Shown one piece after another: positions 13,025-21,432 of a stretch of DNA of 42,326 bases. The DNA lies in IMG/VR virus record IMGVR_UViG_3300046535_001133, positions 1-42,326 of that record; one strand, written 5' to 3'. Every line of letters starts with the position of its first letter. Position 1 is the first letter of the stretch. The notes beneath the pieces were generated by a model. It ran no database searches, was not told the origin of the DNA, and was given only the letters and a program-made list of their open reading frames with translations. The translations under genes were made by a program, and so were the position numbers. Source of the DNA: a virus.

Positions 13025-14431
13025 GTGGCGGAGGACAAAAAGAAGATCGCACCCCTACAGCTAGGTCAGCAGATCAACCTGCTGATGTCTCAGCTCCAAG
13101 GGATTAGTGGGGATCGAACCCACGCATCGTACCAGCTGATTATTGACTACGTGAAGGCGATTCCGCCGGTCTCTCGGCCATCAGAACTTCACGCGTCCTT
13201 ACAGCGGGCGTTCAAACTAACGGCCAAAGAGGTCGATGCCGCGTTGGAGCATCGGAACCTGAATCTTCCCAAGGACTTCGAAACCTTCGTTCCAGAGAAC
13301 GGATGGCTCCATGACTACATCGAATACACGAGAAATACCGAGCCCCCCACTGTCTTCCACTTCTTTACTGGACTGGTCGCCATGGGGAGTGCACTGGCAC
13401 GTAATGTTAGTTTTAATCTCGGGTTCGGTCACATTTTCCCTAACATGTGCGTTATCCTGGTGGCTCCATCTGGCAAATGTCGAAAAACTTCTTGCTGTGA
13501 GCTTGGGGTTAAACTTTATCGGGCCGTTGGTGGCACTATCCTGGCTGATAAAATTACGCCAGAAGCTTTGGTCAATGCGTTCGAGGAGAAAGCAAGCGCC
13601 ACCGGCCTGATCTACGCAGGAGAACTAGCCCAGTTTCTCGGTAAACAAAAATACATGGAGGGGATGATCCCGCTGCTCACGCGGCTGTTTGATTGTCCGG
13701 ATGTATGGACAAGTGCGACGATAACGCGGAAGGAACTAACCCTGAAGAACGTTGCGTTCTCCATGCTGGGTGCATCTACCATGGACTGGCTCCGCACTGG
13801 CATCCCTGCCGACAGCTTTGGAGGCGGCTTTATGTCGAGATTCCTCTTCGTGGTGCAAGAGGAGACTCCCCGCAGCTTTCCAAGACCACCAGCTCTGCCC
13901 GATGCTTTGCGCAGCAAGCTCTTGAAGCGGCTTTTAGAGTTCTCGCACCTCAGGGGGAACTTCCAGATGACGCCCGCCGCAGGAAAATGGTACGACGAAT
14001 GGTACAATGGACAGTCCCTGAGAGGGATCGAGGAACGTCAGTTCAGTGGTTACTACGAACGGAAGCCCGCACACTTGATCCGCCTCAGCATGTTGCTGAC
14101 TCTATCCCAGCAATCCGACGCGCTGGTGATCGAGAAGACAACTCTTGAACGGGCACGAGACATCCTGGATTGGTTGGAGCTGATGCTCCCAGGCGCCTTC
14201 GAACAACTGTCCCAAACCACGATCGGAGAAGACCACGGGAGAATTCTTCGCCTGCTGAAGAAGAACAACGGCGAGATGCTACACTCGGACTTACTTCGAC
14301 GGGTCTCCGGCCGAATGAACGCACGGCAATTCAAAGACCTCATCGCAACACTCCGTGAAGCAAAACTCATCGACTTCGACACGAACAAACGCGTCTACTT
14401 CCTAACCGGAGAAGGATGGCAACATGGGTAG
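13025..14431 (+). CDS. DUF3987-like primase/helicase-associated ATPase
   Basis: The 468-residue protein uses GTG 13025 (no ATG in frame nearby; weak SD). From about 95 it follows the DUF3987 pattern. Segments in order are WLHDYIEYTRNTEPPTVFHF, an F-x-x-LVAMGSALARNV helix and HIFPNMCVILVAPSGKCRKTS, with a degenerate P-loop. DKITPEALVNAF and FCMLGASTMDWL-like strands follow, then GGGFMSRFLFVVQE. C-terminal helices (GRILRLLKKNNGEMLHSDLLRRV) look like a winged helix. DUF3987 proteins occur in phage replication modules as primase/helicase-like factors. It lies 12 bases after the DpdA-like gene and overlaps the next gene. No other helicase was found, so it may be the phage's replicative helicase or primase. 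Confidence 0.75.
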   Translation: MAEDKKKIAPLQLGQQINLLMSQLQGISGDRTHASYQLIIDYVKAIPPVSRPSELHASLQRAFKLTAKEVDAALEHRNLNLPKDFETFVPENGWLHDYIEYTRNTEPPTVFHFFTGLVAMGSALARNVSFNLGFGHIFPNMCVILVAPSGKCRKTSCCELGVKLYRAVGGTILADKITPEALVNAFEEKASATGLIYAGELAQFLGKQKYMEGMIPLLTRLFDCPDVWTSATITRKELTLKNVAFSMLGASTMDWLRTGIPADSFGGGFMSRFLFVVQEETPRSFPRPPALPDALRSKLLKRLLEFSHLRGNFQMTPAAGKWYDEWYNGQSLRGIEERQFSGYYERKPAHLIRLSMLLTLSQQSDALVIEKTTLERARDILDWLELMLPGAFEQLSQTTIGEDHGRILRLLKKNNGEMLHSDLLRRVSGRMNARQFKDLIATLREAKLIDFDTNKRVYFLTGEGWQHG

Positions 14432-15164
14432 ATTCAAACCAAAGAAACCTAGCAGGCTCGGGGCGGCCCAACGTCCACTCGACACGCGTCCCCGACCCGC
14501 CCTGGCGAAAGAACTCGACCGATTGGCCCAAGTGAACAACGAGTTGGTTAAGGCGATCGGCGGATTGGTGTTGGAGCAAGGGAGTCTGCTAATTGACCGA
14601 GACCTAGCCAACCTCTCCGCCGGGATGAAGCTGAAGGTGGACACAGACGGCGTCCACCTCCGCTTCCGCCTGGTCGAACCGGACGGCGAATTATACCGGC
14701 TGCCGGCGAGTGAAGAACTGCGAGAAGAGCGGGGAGAAGAGCGGCGTGCCTGTGATGGAGAAGAGCGGCGTGTCCACGAGCCTGCTACAGTTGGATCGAC
14801 GGTTGAAGAAAAAGGAGAAGAAAATGTCGCACGATTGGGAGGTGAAGTTCAAGGCCTTGGGGCTGCCGGACGAGAAGAGCCTCTTCGAGACCCTCTACAA
14901 AACCCAGAGCCTATCAGGCCTGTGCAAGAGCTTGGGAATCTCAGCCCATCTCGCCCGGAAGAAACTCCTGGAGCACGGCATCTTGATCCGGAAGCGCGGG
15001 GGTCCGAACAGTCTGAAGTTGGTGATGACTGCGGGCTTGATCGAAGAGATGAAAACCAAGGGGGCTGCTCAGGTGGCGTTGGAACAGAAGGTGTCGAAGT
15101 ACACCCTGTTCAAGCAGAAGGCGAAGTTCCTGAAGGAGCATCCGCCCGCTCCCACCACGAATGA
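14424..15164 (+). CDS. Basic helical protein; 3' half of the frame overlaps the next gene
   Basis: ATG 14424 lies after GAAGGA and overlaps the stop of the DUF3987-like gene. The first 95 or so residues look coding: a basic start (MGRFKPKKPSRLGAAQRPL), helix KELDRLAQVNNELVKAIGGLVLEQ, and a beta segment around DTDGVHLRFRLVEPDGELYRL. From about 14710 the frame becomes Glu/Arg/Gly-rich. The +1 frame there has a more natural codon pattern and leads into the 14824 gene. The true protein probably ends, or changes frame, near 14710. The frame as read stays open to 15164. Function unknown; the first part may bind nucleic acid. Confidence 0.5.
   Translation: MGRFKPKKPSRLGAAQRPLDTRPRPALAKELDRLAQVNNELVKAIGGLVLEQGSLLIDRDLANLSAGMKLKVDTDGVHLRFRLVEPDGELYRLPASEELREERGEERRACDGEERRVHEPATVGSTVEEKGEENVARLGGEVQGLGAAGREEPLRDPLQNPEPIRPVQELGNLSPSRPEETPGARHLDPEARGSEQSEVGDDCGLDRRDENQGGCSGGVGTEGVEVHPVQAEGEVPEGASARSHHE
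14722..14772 (+). repeat. Short direct repeats GAGAAGAGCGGCGTG
   Basis: GAGAAGAGCGGCGTG occurs at 14734-14748 and 14758-14772, with a partial copy at 14722-14732. Spacings are 24 and 12 bases, all multiples of three, so they change copy number without altering the frame. In the +1 frame they read EKSG repeated. They mark the place where the 14424 frame stops looking like protein. Confidence 0.7.
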
Positions 15165-15225
15165 ATCCCCCACGCAATCGACTGAGCCAGCCGCCGTTGC
15201 ACCGCTGGATCCGATAGAAGGGTGA
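14824..15225 (+). CDS. Putative helix-turn-helix protein, last gene of the + arm
   Basis: ATG 14824 has an excellent AAAGGAG (14811-14817). The frame is open further upstream to GTG 14710, which has no SD. The 133-residue product has FETLYKTQSLSGLCKSLGIS followed by AHLARKKLLEHGILIRKRGGP (about 21-60), a helix-turn-helix reminiscent of homing-endonuclease-associated or terminase-type DNA-binding domains. A second helical region contains VALEQKVSKYTLFKQKAKFLKEH. The tail is Pro/Thr/Ala-rich. Its last 116 bases overlap the 3' end of the amidase on the other strand. A DNA-binding role is inferred; the target is unknown. Confidence 0.65.
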   Translation: MSHDWEVKFKALGLPDEKSLFETLYKTQSLSGLCKSLGISAHLARKKLLEHGILIRKRGGPNSLKLVMTAGLIEEMKTKGAAQVALEQKVSKYTLFKQKAKFLKEHPPAPTTNESPTQSTEPAAVAPLDPIEG

Positions 15226-15706
15226 CATCGTGAGTGGAATCGACGAATCCAACTTCTATCAACACCGCTGGCATTTCGGTGTGCTTGAGTACATAGAGAT
15301 GTGTAGTGCCCCGGATTCCTCTGGACTGGGGGAGGCAGGAGCGGATAAACTTAAGGAGTTCTTCCGCAAGGACCTTCCCCTCATTACCACGGCTATCGTA
15401 CCAGACCTCAAAGCCGGAGGCCTCAGTGGTCCCTGGTCCGTCAAAGTCTGGATCGGCATTGAGATGTATGGAAACAAATACGTCTGCGTGCTTCGAGTTC
15501 GCGATGTCAGTCCGCATCGAGAGTGGAATAAAAACGTCTGTTTCTCTGGTGAGCACCGTGGGGGTCTGCTGATCATTGAGGACCAGCTGAAGTTCCTTTA
15601 CGATTGCCAGAGTCAGCTGTTTCTCTGTGAACGGACTCCGTGAGGCGCCGGTATCCAGCCCCCCATGTCCGGCGTCCAAACAAACCAGGGGTTTCCGATT
15701 CTTCAT
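15110..15706 (-). CDS. N-acetylmuramoyl-L-alanine amidase (Amidase_3), endolysin
   Basis: This 198-residue zinc amidase cuts the bond between muramic acid and the peptide stem of the cell wall. It shows LDAGHGGLDTGA (about 10-21, first zinc His), a Glu in the ASRSPFTEKQLTL segment, VSIHLNADP (second zinc His) and AVLIEVGFVDS near the end (catalytic Glu). These are hallmarks of Amidase_3. No cell-wall-binding domain and no signal peptide are visible, so it needs a holin for export. The start overlaps the stop of the giant virion gene as ATGA. It is the last late gene, and its 3' end overlaps the converging 14824 gene by 116 bases. Confidence 0.9.
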   Translation of the reverse strand: MKNRKPLVCLDAGHGGLDTGASRSPFTEKQLTLAIVKELQLVLNDQQTPTVLTRETDVFIPLSMRTDIANSKHADVFVSIHLNADPDFDGPGTTEASGFEVWYDSRGNEGKVLAEELLKFIRSCLPQSRGIRGTTHLYVLKHTEMPAVLIEVGFVDSTHDVTLLSDPAVQRRLAQSIAWGIHSWWERADAPSGTSPSA

Positions 15707-18700
15707 TTGAATGTGCCTCCAGGCTGCGCTTCTGGTTTGGTGCTCGGGAGATTTAACAGCCGCTTGATGGCCTCGCCGAACTCCTCTTCCTTCAACGCAT
15801 TGTTGATGTCCCTCGCCGCACCCATTCCCGGAATGAACTGTGTGCCCATTGTTTTGAGGAACCGTCCAGCATCTAGCTTGGTGGTCAAGTCAGACATCCC
15901 TCTTTTGTTCCCGATGATCTGCGGACCGAACTTATCTCCCGTCGGATCAAAAGACTGCGCTGTCCGACCGTAGTCAATGTCCCCCTTCAACCCCATTGAC
16001 ACCGCAGCAGCTCCCTGCTTCAGCATCTGCACAGCTGGGCCACCTTGGTAGTCCATTGGGCTGAAGAACAACCACCTGCTGAGGTCCACCCCAAAGACTT
16101 CCTTGGCTGTGTAGTACATGGCTGCGTTCGCCGCAACCCACTGCGAGGTGGTCAACAACCGGTTGGAGAAGGATCCTCTCCCCCCAATCACGGGGTTGAT
16201 ACTCTTCAAGTAGTGGAAGTAGCCCCCACTCCAGGTCCCATACTGTCCGAAGAGCCGTCCGGGAGTCGACTGGAGAATTGTCATGGCATTCTCCCGACTG
16301 TACTGGAACTGGGTAAAGCGATGGAAGTTATCCGCGATCTCGTGTGCTGCGGCGGGAAGATTCTTCTCCTCGTTCAACAACCGGTTGACCGCCCCAATCA
16401 CGGGCCCGTTCTTCTCGTCCTGCAAATCCAGCTTGGACCGACGGACAAACGTCCCGAAGTCCATCTTCCCTTCTAAGAAGTCTGCCCCCTTGTCCATCGC
16501 CCGCATGTACTGGGCTTGATACGCAAGAACCCGGTTGAAGTCGTCCGTGTACTTAAAGAGAGTTGTCCCTTTCTGCAAAAACGAAACAATGCCCTTTCTC
16601 ATCAACCCAGCATTCCCGGACTTCGTGCTGAGGATGAAGTCCTGAATATCCCCGAAGGTCTGAGATAATGCATCACGAGGGATGACCCCTCGATCAATCA
16701 TCTCTTCCTGCAGCTTGGGATCTTTCAACCACTTGACTGCATAGCTAAACGCCTTGGCGGTGTACCCCGGTCCAGCAACTGGAAACGTCGTCTGGACCGT
16801 CTGCAGGAGGTTTCGCAGGACCAACCCGGTTCGCCACGCCATGTTCGCAGCGTAGTTCAGCCCCGTAGCGAACGACACATAATCCGTAATGTGCTCCGGC
16901 TTCACACTCTCCATCCCCAGCGTCTTAAACATCTTGTTGATGGATCGGGTGATGGCGATCGCGTGTTCATCCGGCATGTATCGAATGCTGTTCAAGTGAG
17001 TCTCGAACAGCTTGAAGAGATCCGGTGGAACTGAAGTCTCCATCTTCGCGTAGGCTTCCATCACCGCGGAGACCTTATCCCACGTTGGCATCATGTATTT
17101 TTCCTGGGCCATCATCCGCATGAGCCGACGACCCAGCACAAACCCATCCGTCTCCCGATCCGTTATCCGGATGTCTCCTGACAGAAAATCCCGCTGTAAG
17201 GTCCGGAACATCTTCGGAAGGCCTTGCCGTCCTCCAATCCAGGTTTTGAAGTCTCCGTTGTTCTTCCGGAGCTGTGGGAACTCTGCGAAGAACTCCCGCA
17301 TGTCATGGTCCGTCACCCCAAGATCCCCGAGGAACGTCCGGTAGGCCTGCTCCAGTTCATCGGCCGATTTAATCAGCCGGGTCGGAGTCTTTGATCCCCG
17401 AACAAAGTCCGCCGTGTCCTTCCCAGCCATCCGGGTCTCGAACAACAGCTGCGCCTGTTCCCGCTCGGACTTGGTGTACTGGTTCTTCCACTGGTTGAGA
17501 ATCGTGTAGGGCGAAGCCAGGGCGCCTTCCACATCTGCCTTTGCGTGCTGGAGGTTCCGCCAAGAGGTCCAGAACGGGACGCCAGATGCAGCTTCGATCT
17601 TCTTGAAGATTTCGTTCGGGATCTGCAGCTTCGGCAGGAACCAGGCCGGGAAGTCCTCTCCACTCCTCTTCGGTGGTGGGACCAAGCTCGTCCCCGGACT
17701 CGGCACGTCTGTCGGCGGGATGCTTGACCCACCTCCCGCAAGATCCATCGGCTCCGCGTTCCCCGGTTCAAACGTTGAATGAGGTGCAAACTCCACATCC
17801 TCCGGCCAGTGGATATAGTCTTCCAAACTATGGTCAGTCGGATCGAAGTCTTTCGCTGCACCCATAATCCGGCTGAACAACGCCTGCTTCATCTGCGGGT
17901 CGTAGACGCGGAACCGGCCTAGTGAATCCTCCTGGAGCTTTCCAAGCTCCCACTCATCCTTCATCCGGTTCTTCCGGAGGAACGAATACACCAAAGCGCT
18001 TTCGGGGTCTCGCCCCTTCAACACATCCAACCCATTCGGCAGATCCTGGAGCTTCGAAACAAACTCTGCCGGCGTGTCTGCAGAAAGCCCTGTCGCCTCC
18101 AACCCCGGCCGGATCTGATTATAAACCTGCTTGACAGCCGTTGGGTTGTAGACTGCAACCGGCTTTCCTCCATTCGCACCAAACCCGACCTTCTCCGTCG
18201 AAAGGTCCGACATGGCGAATGTTCCTTCCGGCAAGCCTGCTTGTTTCTCCACTGCCCGAATCGTCTCGGTCAGCGCCTCAGGCTTCGAGGTCCAAACATG
18301 GACCAACGGGCGCTTTCCTCCGATCAACTCCTGCATCGCCAGGTCTTGCGCATCGACTCCCGAGAACTGGGAAGAATCGACATCCGGATCGAAGCTACGG
18401 TACCAGCCCATCTTCCAGCTGGTCTCCAACGGACTCTCCAACTTCGGTCCAACATCAGACAGGTGGATTCGGCCGAGGTGCTCTGCAGCCTCGAGTTGGT
18501 AATCAAAGTACTTCTCGACTCCCGCAACCTGATCTCGAAGGATCCCGCCCTTGCCCTGTGGGATGAAAATGAACCCCTTATCCGATGCTTCCTTCCGCAG
18601 CGCGTCCAACGGAACCATGTGGGGCTCGAACTGACTCAGTTCCCGCAGGGTCCACTCCGGCTGCACCAGATCATTGGCGGTGTGCGAGTATTCAGATGCA

Positions 18701-21432
18701 CGAACCCGAACCTTCGTTGACGGGTCGATCCCCTTCTTCAACATGATCCGGGCTGTGTCCCTTGCACTGATCAACTCCGGGATGTCCTTCGTCGCCTGGT
18801 CTAAATACAAACTGCGCGGCTGCACCAGGGACGGATTCTTCGCCGTTGAACTCGGGATTCGATACTGCGGTGTATCGATGTGTGTGAGTCCCTTTCCTTG
18901 TGTGCGCGCCTGGGCCGTAATCTCCCCATCCACCTTCACCAGCTGGATCTCGGACGCCTGCCTCGGTATCTCACGCGTCTCAAGCGTAATCGGCGTTGCG
19001 ACCTTGTCCTTCGATCCGGCCCACAACGGCGCAGCGTATTGTTCATCCCGCATCTTCTTCGGGACATACCCAGCCCCAAAGCTCAGCGGGTTGTTGTACG
19101 TCAGCTCCACCTTCGGGGATGTAACAGCAGCGTGAGTAACCGAAGAGCCTTCGCCCCCAGTCACCTCCCCCGTCCACTTATTCCGCCTGACTGGGTCCCC
19201 TTCTTCTTGCACCACTCGAACCAGTCGGGCAGTCGCTTTCGGACCCAACGACGTCTCCAACGGCTTCCCACTGGGATTCGGAGGACCATAAACCGGTTGT
19301 CCAACACGCCTTCGTTCAAGCGTCGGTTTGTCTGTAGCGCCAGCATAGCCTTCAGAGAACTTAGGACTATGCTGCCGAACCTCAACTGAGTCGATCGGAC
19401 CACCTTCCAGCCTCTGCCCAAACTGCGTTGGGGTTTGAATCCGCTGGACTTGGGGGACAGAAAGCGTCACTGACCCATCCGGATGAACAAACCCTCTTAC
19501 CGCATGTCCGAGATCCGCCTCCGGGTCGACCTTCTCAAAGAACTCGTTCCGGTAGATGTTATTATCCGCCGTTGCTCCAGACGCCTCGACCGCCAACGCG
19601 TTCTGCTGGTTATACACCAGGAACCGCCGTTCCGACCCATCCGGGTGTGGCGCGAGCACAATCCCCGTATCCGGCTTCCGGTTAACGTCAACCACATACA
19701 TCAACCGCTCACGAGGCACATGTTCGATGGTTCCAGTGGCAGTCTCGACAGGCACCGTCCCTGTCGGAAGCGGAGCTTTCACCGCAGGAGTCTTCGGAAG
19801 GCCTCGGCCCGGCAGCGGCTCCAACACATCCACTGTAGCAGGCTCGGGGTTCACCACAGATGGGTTCACCACCCTCGCCGGCAGGCCGCTCTGGAAGATC
19901 TTCTCCAACTCGGCCGGGCTTCTCTCCGAAGTGGGAATTCGAGGGGTCGGAGCTGGATTGGGAAGTGTGGTAGGAAGTGTGGTGGTAAGTGTGTTAGTCC
20001 CCTCGCCTGCTATCTTGCCCTCACGGGTAGGATTTCCATTTGCGTCGACGATCCGAACCCTCGTTCCAGCCGGTGGCGTTGTCCCCAACTCGGAGATGGA
20101 TCCAGTTGGAGCACTTCCCGGCAGATCCTTTGGATCCAGGACGATGTTTCCTTTGGCATCCTTCCCGAACATGATGTTTCGGAAGCGGTTCCAGGTTCCG
20201 ACCGAGTGGGCGTTAAACTCACCCAGCTTGATATCCGCTCCCTGCTCGGACAGTTCCACCAGCCTCGCGCGAAGCCGAATTGCCGCTTGTCCGAACTGCG
20301 CCGTTGTATCTCCCTTAACGGATCTGATTGACAGCGGGAATCGTTGGCCGTTGATCGTGGCAACCAGCTGTAGGCCGTAATTCGGATCAGTGTTGTAGAG
20401 GTGAGGGTTCCCTACGATCGGGGGCTCTTGCGGAAGCAGCTTCCCGAAGACTGACTCCAACCGCTTCTGCGCCTGGAGCACCAACGGAGTGTTCTTCAGC
20501 CCTGGGTCATCAGCTGCAGCCTTCACCACAGCTTCCGCAACGCGCGTATCCCTGTTCGAGCCCGCCCGCAGCTCCGTCAGCATCCCTTGGGCAACCTTTG
20601 GATGCACGCCGAGCGTATCAGCCAGGGTCGTCTGCATCTTATTCGAGGCAGCTACCCCAAGCTCATCTTTCCAGCTCCGAAGAAACAGCGGCGCTGTAAT
20701 CAGCGCAGTAGCTCCAGCGATCGTCGCGTTCTGTGCGACCATTGCCGCTCGGCTCTGTCCAGGTTCCAAATGGGCAAACGCCGACATCCCACCACCAGCG
20801 ACAGTATTCGCGGTCAGCTCCCGGAGCGTCCTGCTCGACAGGGTCATCCCCTTCGTGGCAGAAATAATCGCTGGACCCTCTGCAGCTCCGACCTTCGTCA
20901 ACCCAGCCAGCGCAGAACCGGCCTTTTGAAACGGAATCGAGGAGACGGCAGACCCAGCCATCGTCGCGCCTGTTTCCGCAGCCCCAACCACCGCATCCGG
21001 TTGGATCTGCTTCGAGGCGATCCGGATCATCTCCCCAGGAGCAGTCGGCAGAAGATCAGCTACACCAGCCATGGTGTTCCGAATCATATCTGCAGCCCGG
21101 AACGTCGAAGGACGACGGGCAAGATTCGCGCGGGCCTGAGCCAGTGTCTTGTCCTCCATGTCCTTCAGATCGTCGGACAAAAACATGCTCATCGGAGAAG
21201 TAAGGCCTTTGGCGATACTCACCGCGAAGAGATGGGCCCAGCCCATATCCTCGTCCATGTCCTTCACCTGCTGCTGAGGAGTCTTCTTCGGTGGAGGAGG
21301 AGGCTTCTCTGGACCAGTCGATCCTTCCAGTTGAGCAAGCAGACTCTCAGCAGACGGTGGACCAGGTGGCGGTGCTGCCGTTGGAGAAGGCGTCTCCAAC
21401 TGACGTAGAAGATCCGCGGCGTTTTGCTGCAT
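15703..21432 (-). CDS. Giant (1909-residue) internal virion / DNA-ejection protein
   Basis: This is the largest gene of the window. The N-terminus is Pro-rich (SPTAAPPPGPPSAESLLAQLE, then a run of prolines), followed by Ala/Gly-rich helices with hydrophobic stretches around 200-260. The middle third is rich in Thr, Pro and Gly with beta-like segments. The C-terminal 700 residues are long helical segments (for example LLQTVQTTFPVAGPGYTAK and WLKDPKLQEEMIDRGVI) and aromatic patches (QFQYSRENAMTILQS). The size, lack of enzymatic motif and place just before the lysin and after two other large virion genes fit the ejection proteins that podoviruses carry inside the capsid. A hidden enzymatic domain cannot be excluded. 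Confidence 0.75.
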   Translation of the reverse strand: MQQNAADLLRQLETPSPTAAPPPGPPSAESLLAQLEGSTGPEKPPPPPKKTPQQQVKDMDEDMGWAHLFAVSIAKGLTSPMSMFLSDDLKDMEDKTLAQARANLARRPSTFRAADMIRNTMAGVADLLPTAPGEMIRIASKQIQPDAVVGAAETGATMAGSAVSSIPFQKAGSALAGLTKVGAAEGPAIISATKGMTLSSRTLRELTANTVAGGGMSAFAHLEPGQSRAAMVAQNATIAGATALITAPLFLRSWKDELGVAASNKMQTTLADTLGVHPKVAQGMLTELRAGSNRDTRVAEAVVKAAADDPGLKNTPLVLQAQKRLESVFGKLLPQEPPIVGNPHLYNTDPNYGLQLVATINGQRFPLSIRSVKGDTTAQFGQAAIRLRARLVELSEQGADIKLGEFNAHSVGTWNRFRNIMFGKDAKGNIVLDPKDLPGSAPTGSISELGTTPPAGTRVRIVDANGNPTREGKIAGEGTNTLTTTLPTTLPNPAPTPRIPTSERSPAELEKIFQSGLPARVVNPSVVNPEPATVDVLEPLPGRGLPKTPAVKAPLPTGTVPVETATGTIEHVPRERLMYVVDVNRKPDTGIVLAPHPDGSERRFLVYNQQNALAVEASGATADNNIYRNEFFEKVDPEADLGHAVRGFVHPDGSVTLSVPQVQRIQTPTQFGQRLEGGPIDSVEVRQHSPKFSEGYAGATDKPTLERRRVGQPVYGPPNPSGKPLETSLGPKATARLVRVVQEEGDPVRRNKWTGEVTGGEGSSVTHAAVTSPKVELTYNNPLSFGAGYVPKKMRDEQYAAPLWAGSKDKVATPITLETREIPRQASEIQLVKVDGEITAQARTQGKGLTHIDTPQYRIPSSTAKNPSLVQPRSLYLDQATKDIPELISARDTARIMLKKGIDPSTKVRVRASEYSHTANDLVQPEWTLRELSQFEPHMVPLDALRKEASDKGFIFIPQGKGGILRDQVAGVEKYFDYQLEAAEHLGRIHLSDVGPKLESPLETSWKMGWYRSFDPDVDSSQFSGVDAQDLAMQELIGGKRPLVHVWTSKPEALTETIRAVEKQAGLPEGTFAMSDLSTEKVGFGANGGKPVAVYNPTAVKQVYNQIRPGLEATGLSADTPAEFVSKLQDLPNGLDVLKGRDPESALVYSFLRKNRMKDEWELGKLQEDSLGRFRVYDPQMKQALFSRIMGAAKDFDPTDHSLEDYIHWPEDVEFAPHSTFEPGNAEPMDLAGGGSSIPPTDVPSPGTSLVPPPKRSGEDFPAWFLPKLQIPNEIFKKIEAASGVPFWTSWRNLQHAKADVEGALASPYTILNQWKNQYTKSEREQAQLLFETRMAGKDTADFVRGSKTPTRLIKSADELEQAYRTFLGDLGVTDHDMREFFAEFPQLRKNNGDFKTWIGGRQGLPKMFRTLQRDFLSGDIRITDRETDGFVLGRRLMRMMAQEKYMMPTWDKVSAVMEAYAKMETSVPPDLFKLFETHLNSIRYMPDEHAIAITRSINKMFKTLGMESVKPEHITDYVSFATGLNYAANMAWRTGLVLRNLLQTVQTTFPVAGPGYTAKAFSYAVKWLKDPKLQEEMIDRGVIPRDALSQTFGDIQDFILSTKSGNAGLMRKGIVSFLQKGTTLFKYTDDFNRVLAYQAQYMRAMDKGADFLEGKMDFGTFVRRSKLDLQDEKNGPVIGAVNRLLNEEKNLPAAAHEIADNFHRFTQFQYSRENAMTILQSTPGRLFGQYGTWSGGYFHYLKSINPVIGGRGSFSNRLLTTSQWVAANAAMYYTAKEVFGVDLSRWLFFSPMDYQGGPAVQMLKQGAAAVSMGLKGDIDYGRTAQSFDPTGDKFGPQIIGNKRGMSDLTTKLDAGRFLKTMGTQFIPGMGAARDINNALKEEEFGEAIKRLLNLPSTKPEAQPGGTFK

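Noticed and set aside
13090-13175. tRNA-like T-arm on the minus strand (GTGGGTTCGATCCCCAC, then TAATCCC) inside the DUF3987-like gene
   Set aside because: No matching 5' acceptor strand (GGGATTA) and no anticodon stem with a 7-base loop can be found upstream; the gene frame runs straight through. At most a tRNA remnant or a chance match.
15230-15643. 137-codon + strand frame after the 14824 gene
   Set aside because: It is wholly antisense to the amidase, which has clear active-site motifs; the frame has no recognisable domain and only a weak GTG start.
19483-20380. Two long + strand frames inside the giant virion gene
   Set aside because: They are Arg/Ser-rich reverse-strand shadows with no SD in a gene that is coding throughout.
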